Source: Chloroflexota bacterium
Lineage (GTDB): Bacteria; Chloroflexota; Dehalococcoidia; UBA2979
NCBI GenBank assembly: GCA_027592975.1
Contig: JAQCJS010000059.1
Span: forward strand, 1 to 6,593
Direction: 5' to 3'
DNA length: 6,593 bases
Position numbers and translations under genes: made by a program. Below, piece after piece: positions 6,510 to 6,593 of the stretch. Each line of letters opens with the position of its first letter. Within the stretch, counting starts at the first letter, position 1. The notes under the pieces were generated by a model. It worked only from the letters and a program-made list of their open reading frames with translations. It made no database searches and was not told the DNA's origin.

Positions 6510-6593
6510 CGTTCGCGCTACGCTTGACCTGCCCCCGGTATTCATACCACTTGCAGAGTTAGCGTTTCGTCCCTGAGCAGCGGTGCCCCGGCC
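6510..6593. other. 3' tail without a gene; short palindrome and weak promoter-like bases
   Basis: No coding region is supported in this stretch. GGTAT/ATACC (6537-6548, two-base centre) is a perfect inverted repeat, and TTGACC (6524-6529) resembles a -35 box, but no well-spaced -10 follows within 17 bases. It may be the start of the control region of a gene beyond the window. Confidence 0.3.

Noticed and set aside
5052..6527. 491-codon open frame on the + strand in another frame of the MmgE/PrpD gene
   Set aside because: Arg/Gly/His-rich shadow; the family motifs are all in the frame starting at 5020.

Overview
This is a GC-rich stretch (strong G/C preference at third codon positions) of bacterial chromosome. 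It carries five protein-coding regions: the 3' part of a 2-oxo acid dehydrogenase E2 gene, its E3 partner lpdA, a type I DAHP synthase gene on the opposite strand, a truncated surface-type Ig-like protein gene, and a MmgE/PrpD-family gene. No rRNA, tRNA, CRISPR array, insertion sequence or phage gene was seen. The base composition, the GTG start of lpdA and the C-terminal module of the Ig-like protein resemble Chloroflexota (Dehalococcoidia-type) genomes. That assignment is from memory and tentative; an actinobacterial or other high-GC origin is not excluded.

Layout. Bases 1-1097 (+) hold the end of E2: an Ala/Pro linker, an E3-binding domain and the acyltransferase domain. lpdA (1101-2519, +) follows after three bases, with its ribosome-binding site inside the end of the E2 gene, so the two are one operon; the E1 genes probably lie upstream of the window. 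A strong hairpin at 2538-2575 separates lpdA from the convergent aroG-type gene (2598-3653, -). Upstream of aroG, an AT-rich island holds a perfect 15-bp inverted repeat overlapping a candidate -10 box, followed by a small leader hairpin before the Shine-Dalgarno sequence.

From about 3798 to 4923 (+) there is an Ig-like protein with no visible signal peptide or proper start. The missing half of its Ig domain seems to be encoded just upstream in another frame, and the join falls in a run of six G. After a 96-base gap in which I see no clear promoter, a complete MmgE/PrpD gene (5020-6453, +) ends the window, followed by a strong terminator hairpin and an 84-base tail containing a short palindrome.

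Function. E2 and E3 act together in oxidative decarboxylation of a 2-oxo acid (pyruvate, 2-oxoglutarate or branched-chain; not decidable here). DAHP synthase starts the shikimate pathway. The Ig-like protein and the MmgE/PrpD protein have no evident link to these. The most interesting points are the MmgE/PrpD active site, where most residues known to be catalytic in cis-aconitate decarboxylase appear replaced; the palindromic operator candidate in front of aroG; and the frameshifted, HFS-containing Ig/ZU5-like protein. I did not find a convincing new multi-gene system.
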